Of a DNA stretch of 35,069 bases, positions 9,431 to 17,253 are shown one piece after another (positions within the stretch are counted from its first letter, which is position 1; every line of letters begins with the position of its first letter). Position numbers and translations under genes: made by a program. The notes beneath the pieces were generated by a model that was not told the origin of the DNA, did not search any database, and saw only the letters and a list, made by a program, of their open reading frames with translations. The DNA lies in assembly GCA_947441055.1 (NCBI GenBank), contig CANETC010000012.1:1-35069 (forward strand). The letters run 5' to 3'. Source of the DNA: Cytophagaceae bacterium (GTDB lineage: Bacteria; Bacteroidota; Bacteroidia; Cytophagales; Flexibacteraceae).

Positions 9431-9520
9431 AATCCAGGGTTTCGGAATGTCCGGAATGTCCGAGTTCTGCACTGCTTTTAACAAAAAGCGGGATTTCATT
9501 TTTTGTACCTTGCAGTCCTG

Positions 9521-11782
9521 ATGGGTAAAAAAATCCTGCTTTTTGTTTGTGTCATTTTCTTATCAGCCAGTGTGCTGCGTGCGCAATCATTTTCTTTTTC
9601 GCCCTTGGAAAATGTTCCACTGAGCAAAAATGGAAATTTCCTGAATAACCCATTCTGCGGTGGATGGAATTCTGGTCAGTTCTGGCCCTGCGATATGGAC
9701 AATGACGGACAAAATGATTTGCTCGTTTTTGACAAAGCAAGCGGACGAACACTCGTATTCCTTGCTTCCAATATTTCTGGAACACTGCAATGGAAATATG
9801 CCCGGGCCTTTGAGGATTTGCTGCCGCCCATTCAATCCTGGCTGGCAACCGCAGATTATAACCGGGATGGAAAATTGGACATTTTCACCAGAGCCCCGGC
9901 CGGAATCAAAGTGTATAGAAACGCTTCCGAATTGCAAGGGCAGGCTGCCTTTGTTTTGGAAAATTCAGGACTCACAAGCGAGGGATTCAATGGACAAGTA
10001 AACATTCAGGTAAATGCGTACGGCGCTCCGGCATTTACCGACATTGATGGCGACGGAGATCTGGACATTCTCAACTTTGATTTTTCAGGGAACACAGTTG
10101 AATACCACCGAAACCGCATTAAAGACAATACCGGCGGCTTCAATGGCTTCAATTTCAAAAAAGATTCCTGCGTTTTCGGGCGCTTTGCCACAAAACCTAC
10201 CTGCGGTCAATTCAAACTCAATACAAGTTGCGCCGGATTGAAACCCCCAACCGGAGGCGGGCCCGATGACGATAAGAACATTCAACACATTGGTTCCCAA
10301 CTTTCAGCCATTGATCTGGACAATGACGGCGACAAAGATTTGCTGGTTGGCGACATTGCTTGTCCGATTTTAAGCAAACTCACCAATGGCGGCTCCCCGC
10401 AACAAGCCCTGATTACCCAAATCGATACGCTATTTCCTTCCCCAGAGGATTTTGTACGGATTCGGGATTTCCCTTCTGCTTATCGCTTGGATGCAGACTT
10501 TGACGGCGACACAGACCTGATTGTGAGCCCGACTTATTTCAACAATTATTCCGATGGTTTCGTGCACAATACCCGGCAGGCGAGCCACTTATACAACAAT
10601 TTTGCGCCTCAGGGTGCGCCGGTTTTTCAATTTCTTCAACGGGATTTTCTACAGAAAGATGCCATAGATGCAGGAGAGGAAGCAATTCCGGCTTTTGCCG
10701 ATGCCGACGGAGATGGAGACCAAGATCTTTTCTTAGGTCATCTTGGAAACAATTCGCCCGATGGATTCAGAGCCTCGGTTCATTTTTACAAAAATACCGG
10801 CAGCGCAGAAAACCCATCTTTTGAACTTGTTACGGAAGATTATCTAGGACTTTCAAGTCTCAACCTGATCAGAATCCGGCCAGTTTTCGAAGATTTCAAC
10901 CAGGATGGAAAAACAGATTTCGGCTGGATGGCATCCAAAGGGAGCGGACCGACAGACAGCACCATTTTCAATTTTTTACTCAATCAGGCACAAACCGGAC
11001 AGGGAATTATTCTTCCGGGACTTGCCTCAAGAATTAAGTTTCCATTTCAGTTCAACACATACGACTCGCCCGTTTTTACAGACACTGATGGCGATGGATT
11101 AAAAGACATGTTGCTGGCAAAATTCAATGGGCGTTTACAGCATTGGAAGAATAATGCCGCTTGGCCCAACCAAAGCTACAACCTTACAAATTCCAATTTT
11201 GGAAACATTGCCCGGGCACCTTTCTCAAGCGGTCCGGCAATTTCTTTAGCTGATGCAAACCAAGATGGCCAGATGGATCTTCTGGTCGGCGACAATTCCG
11301 GAGCACTTAAATTTTATTCAGGCATTCTGCTCCAGAATCCCACTAACTTCACCGCCGATAGCACATTCCTATACAACCCCCTTTTTGGATTAGAAATTCC
11401 AGGGTATTGGGGAAGTTTTGTATCACCTTCGATGGCCGATTTAAATGGAGACGGTTTCCCCGAAATGGCAATAGGAACCGCAGGTGGGGGTATTAATTTG
11501 CTTGTAAACCGCTTCGGACCCAATTCTACCGACAAAGAAGTAAGGCAAACTTTACCCCGCCTTGCTTATCCCAATCCAGTGGCGGCCGGTGATTTTATCC
11601 ATTTGGGCCGGATTTCTGGCAGGTATAAAATCTGGAATGCTGTTGGCAAACTCATTCAGGAAGGAGAATCCGGAGCCGATGGAAAAATCCAGCTTTCAAA
11701 AAATATTCAGCCTGGTCTATATCAGGCTTTTATTGAAAAAAAATCAGAAAAACATTTCTACCGAATTCAGATATGGAAATAA
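9521..11782 (+). CDS. Secreted FG-GAP/VCBS repeat protein with T9SS type A sorting domain
   Basis: Start reassigned to MGKKILLFVCVIFLSASVLRAQ. About ten DxDxDGxxD loops (e.g. DMDNDGQNDLLVFD, DIDGDGDLDILNFD, DLDNDGDKDLLVGD, DTDGDGLKDMLLAK). C-terminal LAYPNPVAAGDFIHL...GKIQLSKNIQPGLYQAFIE is Por-secretion-tail-like. Confidence 0.92.
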   Translation: MGKKILLFVCVIFLSASVLRAQSFSFSPLENVPLSKNGNFLNNPFCGGWNSGQFWPCDMDNDGQNDLLVFDKASGRTLVFLASNISGTLQWKYARAFEDLLPPIQSWLATADYNRDGKLDIFTRAPAGIKVYRNASELQGQAAFVLENSGLTSEGFNGQVNIQVNAYGAPAFTDIDGDGDLDILNFDFSGNTVEYHRNRIKDNTGGFNGFNFKKDSCVFGRFATKPTCGQFKLNTSCAGLKPPTGGGPDDDKNIQHIGSQLSAIDLDNDGDKDLLVGDIACPILSKLTNGGSPQQALITQIDTLFPSPEDFVRIRDFPSAYRLDADFDGDTDLIVSPTYFNNYSDGFVHNTRQASHLYNNFAPQGAPVFQFLQRDFLQKDAIDAGEEAIPAFADADGDGDQDLFLGHLGNNSPDGFRASVHFYKNTGSAENPSFELVTEDYLGLSSLNLIRIRPVFEDFNQDGKTDFGWMASKGSGPTDSTIFNFLLNQAQTGQGIILPGLASRIKFPFQFNTYDSPVFTDTDGDGLKDMLLAKFNGRLQHWKNNAAWPNQSYNLTNSNFGNIARAPFSSGPAISLADANQDGQMDLLVGDNSGALKFYSGILLQNPTNFTADSTFLYNPLFGLEIPGYWGSFVSPSMADLNGDGFPEMAIGTAGGGINLLVNRFGPNSTDKEVRQTLPRLAYPNPVAAGDFIHLGRISGRYKIWNAVGKLIQEGESGADGKIQLSKNIQPGLYQAFIEKKSEKHFYRIQIWK

Positions 11783-12813
11783 GCACTGATTACGCACTTA
11801 CCAAATTCAGTCATGGTGCCGGATGCGGTTGCAAACTCTCTCCGGAAGTTCTGGAAACCATTGTGCAACGGTTTGATGCCGTAAAACACTTTCCGTCCCT
11901 TTTGGTAGGAAACGAAGGCAAGGATGATGCAGCCGTTTATCAGATTAATGAAGAACAAGCCATCATCAGCACAACCGATTTCTTTATGCCGATTGTGGAC
12001 GATGCTTTTGATTTCGGTCGGATTGCTTCGGCCAATGCCATTTCAGATGTGTATGCCATGGGCGGAAAGCCTTTGATGGCCATCGCGATTCTGGGCTGGC
12101 CAATTGACAAAATTCCTGCAGAATATGCAGCCAAAGTGCTCGAAGGAAGCCGGGCCATTTGTGCGGAGGCAAGCATTCCCCTTGCTGGCGGCCACAGCAT
12201 TGATTGTCCGGAGCCAGTTTTTGGATTGGCAGTAACAGGCATTGTTCACCCTTCACGCATCAAGCGAAACGCAGGGGCCGAAGAAGGAAATCTGCTCTAC
12301 CTTACAAAGCCAATTGGGGTTGGAATTCTTTCCACCGCTCAGAAAAAAGGCCTTTCGAATCCAGCAGCAGAAAAAGCAGCGCTCAACACCATGACGAGGC
12401 TAAACCTTTTCGGTGAAAAGCTGGGCAATCGTACTGAGGTAAAAGCACTTACCGATGTAACCGGTTTCGGATTACTCGGACACCTTGGAGAAATTTGTGA
12501 TGCGGCAAACCTGACCGCAGATCTACATTTTTCCGCAGTTCCTCTTATTCCGGAGGCAAAAGAACTGCTAGAAAAAGGCTGCATTCCCGGTGGAACAAAA
12601 CGGAATTTGGCGAGTTATGAAAAAGGCATTTTTGGTGGGACCGAAGAACAAAAGCTTTGGCTGGCTGATCCACAAACCAGTGGAGGCTTGTTGATTGCGG
12701 TGGATGCAGGTCAGAAAGCCGCATTTGAAGATTTTGCACTTCAATACGGACATGAACTTTCGCCCATCGGGCATTTGAAATCAAGAGAGAATTACCGGAT
12801 CAACATCCTGTAA
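11773..12813 (+). CDS. selD: Selenide, water dikinase (Cys form)
   Basis: KFSHGAGCGCKLSPEVLE, TTDFFMPIVDDAFDFGRIASANAISDVYAMGGKPLMAIAILGWP, GGHSIDCPEPVFGLAVTG, LTDVTGFGLLGHLGE, DPQTSGGLLIAV: characteristic SelD motifs. Confidence 0.97.
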   Translation: MEISTDYALTKFSHGAGCGCKLSPEVLETIVQRFDAVKHFPSLLVGNEGKDDAAVYQINEEQAIISTTDFFMPIVDDAFDFGRIASANAISDVYAMGGKPLMAIAILGWPIDKIPAEYAAKVLEGSRAICAEASIPLAGGHSIDCPEPVFGLAVTGIVHPSRIKRNAGAEEGNLLYLTKPIGVGILSTAQKKGLSNPAAEKAALNTMTRLNLFGEKLGNRTEVKALTDVTGFGLLGHLGEICDAANLTADLHFSAVPLIPEAKELLEKGCIPGGTKRNLASYEKGIFGGTEEQKLWLADPQTSGGLLIAVDAGQKAAFEDFALQYGHELSPIGHLKSRENYRINIL

Positions 12814-12921
12814 GAAAAAATCTTCCTTTTTAGAAATATTGCAATAACGAAAGCTCTTTTTTGATTTTTTACTAACGAGTAAATATACTTGTTGTTGGCA
12901 ATCGAAATTTTAAAGCGCAAA

Positions 12922-12951
12922 TTGGAAAACAATTGCACCTGCATACCTTTG
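12922..12951 (+). promoter_or_regulatory. Bacteroidota-type promoter (TTGG - 18 bp - TACCTTTG)
   Basis: TTGG at 12922-12925 and TACCTTTG (TAnnTTTG) at 12944-12951, spaced 18 bp, in the selD / membrane-protein intergenic gap. Confidence 0.5.
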
Positions 12952-12956
12952 CAACT

Positions 12957-13058
12957 CGGAAAGCTGTTTAAGCCACCTGAATTTATATACCATTTTAATC
13001 ATTAGTTCCAACTAGGTATTTTTTGTTTTTTCCCGCTCCAAATTGGAGCGGGTTTTTT
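12957..13058 (+). ncRNA. Candidate ~100-nt small RNA or leader transcript (speculative)
   Basis: Bounded by the promoter at 12922-12951 and the terminator at 13032-13058; no convincing ORF between them. Confidence 0.3.
13032..13058 (+). terminator. Rho-independent terminator
   Basis: CCCGCTCC (13032-13039) / AAATT loop / GGAGCGGG (13045-13052) followed by TTTTTT. Confidence 0.8.
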
Positions 13059-13089
13059 ATTGCTAAACCCTCTCTCGAAAAAAAATCCT

Positions 13090-15069
13090 ATGCTATTTTG
13101 CAGTAGACTTTTTTTCGCTGGAAGGATGGGTAATTTTTTAATGGGAATTTCTGAGGCAATATTTTCTTCCGGATCTAAGGTTCCAGAATGGAAATCAGTT
13201 GCCAAAAACGCATTGATTGCACTGATTATTTTCATCATCACATTTCCAGTATTTGAACCAGATTATGTGATTGGTTTGGATTCTTCTTATTTCTGGGCAT
13301 TCAATTATCTGTTTATCCATGACTTCGAAAGTCTAAAAACCATTGTTTATCCTTACGGCCCTCTGGCCTTCCTAAAATACGGACTGGTAATCGGTCGGAA
13401 TTTTGAGTATTCACTCCTATTCTTCTTCTGCATCAAAATATGGTGCACAATGGGCTTTCTTTTTTTGTCGGATTCTTACGGAAAAAGTAAAACAACAAGC
13501 GCCCTTCTCCTCACGATGATTGGGCTTTTGAATATCTCAATCATCGATTATTATGTAATTGCTTTGTGTTTTCTCCATGCTTTCCATTATCTAAAAACGG
13601 AAAAACCCATTCACATCATCGTAACCGTAATGCTGTCGGTCATTGCCCTCTGCATCAAAACATCCATCGGAATTTCCTGCCTTTCCCTTGCCGGAGCCAC
13701 TGTTCTGATATCAGCCTTTCGGCATCCGCAGCTCAGTTCCATTGTAAAAGGATTTTTACTTGCTCTGCTGGCATTTGCAGTTTCTGTTTTTTTGATATTT
13801 CTGGATGTAGAAACGGCTGGTCAATTTGTTTTTAATTCTTTCCGGTTTGCTGGGAGTTATTCATCAGCGCTATCCATGTTTCCTGAAAACAACTGGATTC
13901 TGCTGTCTGTGTTTCTCCTAACCTTGTTCATTCCCATTATTGTTTCCAGGCAAAAAGATGTTCTGGCAGCCTTCGCCCTGTTTCTCTTTCCGCTCTTTGC
14001 TTGCTGGAAACACTCCATGTCCAGAGAAGACTTTTTTCACAGCCTGATGCTGATTTTATTCGTTTCCTTCTTCTGGACAATCTTCTACATTCTAGATCAG
14101 AAGAGAGCTTCCCTGATTTTGGTTGCAGCCACGATTAATGTGAGCGCTTATCTCCTCAATATGTCGGGTATTCCAGATTACAGGCCTTTCAGCCTGCCCA
14201 TTTCAGGCGTGGATTTTTTTCAAAAAACCATCCTGAACTTCAATGCATTCAAAGCAGACTTTACGGAACGATCTAAAAAGGCAATCGAACCTAACCGCCT
14301 TACTCCTGAAATCCTGACCGCAATCGGAACAAAAACCGTTGATGCTTATCCTTTCGAACTTAGTTACTTTGCTGCAAACCCTGAATTAAACTGGAAACCC
14401 CGGCGAACGCTTCAAAGCGGCAGCTTTTCCCAATGGCTGGATAAGATGACTGCCCAAGATTTTGACCGGGAAAATGGACCAGATTTTCTCATATTCCATT
14501 ATGTGCCGGATCAAGACAATGGGAAATTCGGCTCCATCGATAACCGCTTTTTGCTCAGCGATAATCCGCTTGCAATCCACAATATTTTCAACTTTTACTC
14601 GGTATCGCGTATCACAGATAAGTTTATGCTGCTGGCAAAAAACAGTCAGGACAATTTCAAAGAACCCCAACTTTCTCAGCTGTATCAATCAGAATGGAAC
14701 ACCTGGGTACCCCTGAATCAAAACAACCTGGCCCTGCAACGGATCCGGCTGTTTTCATCGCGTAATTTTTCCGGGTCGGTGCTGGGTTTCCTCTTCAAGA
14801 CAGAGGAATATTTTGTGGATTATAAAACCATAAACGACAAGGAAATCAGCTATCGTATGATTCCGGAAAATGCGAAGGATGGATTATGGATCAATCCTTT
14901 GTTTCGGGAGCCATCTGACAGTGCATTTGGAGAAACTGTAAAACAAGTTCGATTCCGATGCACGAAGCCCGGATTCAATGATCCGAAAATTTCCTATCAG
15001 TTTGAGACGATTCCATACATCAGAAATGGAAAAATCAGTCCTTTCACTTCCTATTTTGCGGTACAATAG
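13090..15069 (+). CDS. Multi-pass membrane protein, GT-C/GT39-like
   Basis: Many hydrophobic segments. Motif GLDSSYFWAFNYLFIHDFESLKTIVYPYGPLAFLKYG resembles the GLDxSWxxAL...DIVFTYGPLGFL signature of a GT-C-like family. Start uncertain: ORF opens at 13060 with TTG; ATG candidates at 13090 and 13126. Confidence 0.6.
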   Translation: MLFCSRLFFAGRMGNFLMGISEAIFSSGSKVPEWKSVAKNALIALIIFIITFPVFEPDYVIGLDSSYFWAFNYLFIHDFESLKTIVYPYGPLAFLKYGLVIGRNFEYSLLFFFCIKIWCTMGFLFLSDSYGKSKTTSALLLTMIGLLNISIIDYYVIALCFLHAFHYLKTEKPIHIIVTVMLSVIALCIKTSIGISCLSLAGATVLISAFRHPQLSSIVKGFLLALLAFAVSVFLIFLDVETAGQFVFNSFRFAGSYSSALSMFPENNWILLSVFLLTLFIPIIVSRQKDVLAAFALFLFPLFACWKHSMSREDFFHSLMLILFVSFFWTIFYILDQKRASLILVAATINVSAYLLNMSGIPDYRPFSLPISGVDFFQKTILNFNAFKADFTERSKKAIEPNRLTPEILTAIGTKTVDAYPFELSYFAANPELNWKPRRTLQSGSFSQWLDKMTAQDFDRENGPDFLIFHYVPDQDNGKFGSIDNRFLLSDNPLAIHNIFNFYSVSRITDKFMLLAKNSQDNFKEPQLSQLYQSEWNTWVPLNQNNLALQRIRLFSSRNFSGSVLGFLFKTEEYFVDYKTINDKEISYRMIPENAKDGLWINPLFREPSDSAFGETVKQVRFRCTKPGFNDPKISYQFETIPYIRNGKISPFTSYFAVQ

Positions 15070-15089
15070 CGTACAGCAGACAATCACAA

Positions 15090-15971
15090 TCAGTTCCAAA
15101 GCATACTTGCCATTCCGGCCATCATAGCCCACTTGAGCAAACGGCTCATTCGGGTAAAATCCATTTTTCGATCTGCTTTCTGAAGCCGGAGAAAAAACAG
15201 ACCAAAGGGAAAAAGCAGGAATATTGAAAACAACTTCCATCCAATCGAGAAACGTACAAAAGCCACAAGCATTAGAAAAAAGAGTAAGAGCCCCAGAATA
15301 TTGATCAGTTTTCTAGTTGCGGGAAGCCCAAATCGAAGCGGAAAAGTCTTGCAATCGTGTTGTCTATCGCCCCGCATATCTTCCATATCCTTTACCAACT
15401 CACGGATTAAATTGCTCAGCAAGGCGAAAAGGCAAAAGAAGAGAACCGCTTCCTGCTTTGCCTCAAAAAATAAAGATGGCAAAAACAAGGAAAGAGAAAC
15501 CAGCAAAGCCACCACCAGATTTCCCAGAAGCGGAATGCACTTGAGCCTTGCAGAATAAAGCCATAGCAAAAAACAACACAGCAAAACCAATAAACCGGCC
15601 TTTTTACCAGCCAGAAAACCAGCGCCAATCGCCAGCGAAGTCAAAATAAAATAGGCAAACAAAGCTTTCCTTCTTGTCACCAAACGACCCACCACCACCC
15701 GGCCGGGTTTGTTGACAATATCAATCTTAACATCATGATAATCATTGAGTATGTACCCAGCGGCAGCAGAAGCCTGACTGGCGAGAATGGCCAGAATCAG
15801 GGAAGGCTCATGCAATAAAGTCCAGCCGTTTTCATCCAAGGGAAATTGCCAGATTACCAGCAACTGACCTATTAAAATTAGCAACAGATTCGGAATTCTA
15901 AAAAGGCGCATCAAGCCAAGAAGCTTGTGCCTCCTTCTGATTTTCTGAAACTTCTGTCCAGCCTGCGCCAT
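15090..15971 (-). CDS. UbiA family prenyltransferase
   Basis: AAAGYILNDYHDVKIDIVNKPGRVVVG (NDxxDxxxD + NKPxR) and second Asp-rich KDMEDMRGDRQHDCKTFPLRFG. Confidence 0.93.
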   Translation of the reverse strand: MAQAGQKFQKIRRRHKLLGLMRLFRIPNLLLILIGQLLVIWQFPLDENGWTLLHEPSLILAILASQASAAAGYILNDYHDVKIDIVNKPGRVVVGRLVTRRKALFAYFILTSLAIGAGFLAGKKAGLLVLLCCFLLWLYSARLKCIPLLGNLVVALLVSLSLFLPSLFFEAKQEAVLFFCLFALLSNLIRELVKDMEDMRGDRQHDCKTFPLRFGLPATRKLINILGLLLFFLMLVAFVRFSIGWKLFSIFLLFPFGLFFLRLQKADRKMDFTRMSRLLKWAMMAGMASMLWN

Positions 15972-16067
15972 GCCTGCAAAGTAACCGCATACATGCTTTT
16001 TTCAGCGCTGTAAAATGTCTTATTTGAAAAAAACCGGTTTTTTACACTTCAATCCGAACTGATGGGC

Positions 16068-16075
16068 TAATTTTG
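16068..16075 (+). promoter_or_regulatory. -7 element (TAATTTTG) upstream of mdh
   Basis: Exact TAnnTTTG match 33 bp upstream of the mdh ATG. Confidence 0.45.
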
Positions 16076-16108
16076 CGGCAGACTTAACAAATCAAGAATT
16101 TATACACC

Positions 16109-17047
16109 ATGAAAGTTACTGTTGTAGGCGCCGGAAATGTAGGTGCCACCTGCGCGGATGTACTGGCTTACAAGGAGATTGCCAACGAAATTGTACTCCT
16201 CGACATTAAGGAAGGCGTTGCTGAAGGCAAAGCCCTCGACATCTGGCAAAAAGCCCCAATAGATTTATATGACAGCCGAACAGTTGGTGTTACCAACGAT
16301 TATGCCCGGACTGCAGGTTCGGATGTAGTCGTGATTACATCAGGCCTTCCCCGCAAACCCGGAATGAGCCGTGATGATCTTATCGGAATCAATGCCGGTA
16401 TTGTGAAGTCGGTTACCGAAAACATCATCAAGCATTCTCCGAATTGCATCATCGTAGTGGTGTCAAATCCTTTGGATGTGATGACCTATTGCGCAGCCAT
16501 CACTTCCAAATTTCCACGCCAGCGTGTAATGGGAATGGCCGGCATCCTCGACACCGCCCGCTACAGAGCTTTCCTGGCAGAAGCACTTAATTGCTCTCCG
16601 AAAGACATTCAGGCCATGCTTTTGGGCGGACATGGCGACACCATGGTTCCACTTCCGCGCTACACAACCGTAAGCGGAATTCCGGTAACCGAACTCATTG
16701 AAAAAGACAAGCTCGATGCCATTGTAGACCGCACCATCAATGGTGGAGGCGAGCTGGTAAAACTGATGGGCACTTCCGCCTGGTATGCGCCGGGTTCTGC
16801 CGCTGCCCAAATGGTGGAGTCGATTATCCGCGATCAGAAACGCATTTTCCCGGTTTGCATCGAACTTCAGGGCGAGTATGGCATCAAGGATTGTTTCCTC
16901 GGAGTGCCAGTGGTACTTGGCCGGAATGGCGTTGAAAGGGTCATTGAATTAAAGTTGAATGAAGAAGAAAAAGCGCTTCTGAACATCAGCCACGGAAAAG
17001 TGAAAGAGGTAATGAATGTTCTGGACAACATGCCAGCAACCGCTTGA
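16109..17047 (+). CDS. mdh: Malate dehydrogenase
   Basis: MKVTVVGAGNVGATCADVLA (Rossmann), GLPRKPGMSRDDL, NPLDVMTYCA, GGHGDTMVPLPRYTTVSGIPV: LDH-like MDH. Confidence 0.97.
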   Translation: MKVTVVGAGNVGATCADVLAYKEIANEIVLLDIKEGVAEGKALDIWQKAPIDLYDSRTVGVTNDYARTAGSDVVVITSGLPRKPGMSRDDLIGINAGIVKSVTENIIKHSPNCIIVVVSNPLDVMTYCAAITSKFPRQRVMGMAGILDTARYRAFLAEALNCSPKDIQAMLLGGHGDTMVPLPRYTTVSGIPVTELIEKDKLDAIVDRTINGGGELVKLMGTSAWYAPGSAAAQMVESIIRDQKRIFPVCIELQGEYGIKDCFLGVPVVLGRNGVERVIELKLNEEEKALLNISHGKVKEVMNVLDNMPATA

Positions 17048-17073
17048 TAAGCAATAAATTTCTTTAAGAAAAG

Positions 17074-17100
17074 TCCTGCCCAAAAGGCGGGATTTTTTTT
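17074..17100 (+). terminator. Rho-independent terminator of mdh
   Basis: TCCTGCC (17074-17080) CAAAA GGCGGGA (17086-17092) stem followed by eight T. Confidence 0.75.
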
Positions 17101-17108
17101 GGGCGCCT

Positions 17109-17171
17109 TTTCCGGCTATCCACTGCAAGTCCTCGCTCGCTTTGCTCTCTGTGGGCTTTCCGTTTCTATCC
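17109..17171 (+). repeat. Putative dispersed intergenic repeat element
   Basis: Two related half-sites TTTCCGGCTATCC (17109-17121) and TTTCCGTTTCTATCC (17157-17171) flanking a GCTCGCTTTGCTCTC-type segment, directly after the mdh terminator. Confidence 0.4.
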
Positions 17172-17190
17172 GGGGCGGAGGTTTGTAAGG

Positions 17191-17205
17191 GCGTATTGCA
17201 TACGC
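17191..17205. repeat. Short palindrome GCGTAT-TGC-ATACGC
   Basis: Perfect 6-bp arms with 3-nt loop, preceded by GG and flanked by TTGT...ACAA. Confidence 0.45.
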
Positions 17206-17253
17206 ACAACCAAAGCAGAATTTTCCTTTTCTTGCCCAACCAATCTTCTGACA

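Noticed and set aside
11773-11850. Selenocysteine (UGA) in SelD active site
   Set aside because: Both active-site codons in GAGCGCK read TGC; no in-frame TGA.
12820-13031. tRNA gene in the selD downstream gap
   Set aside because: No cloverleaf or GTTCRAnnC T-loop could be found by eye.
13060-13089. TTG start of the membrane-protein ORF
   Set aside because: Lies next to the terminator U-tract; downstream ATG at 13090 or 13126 is more plausible.
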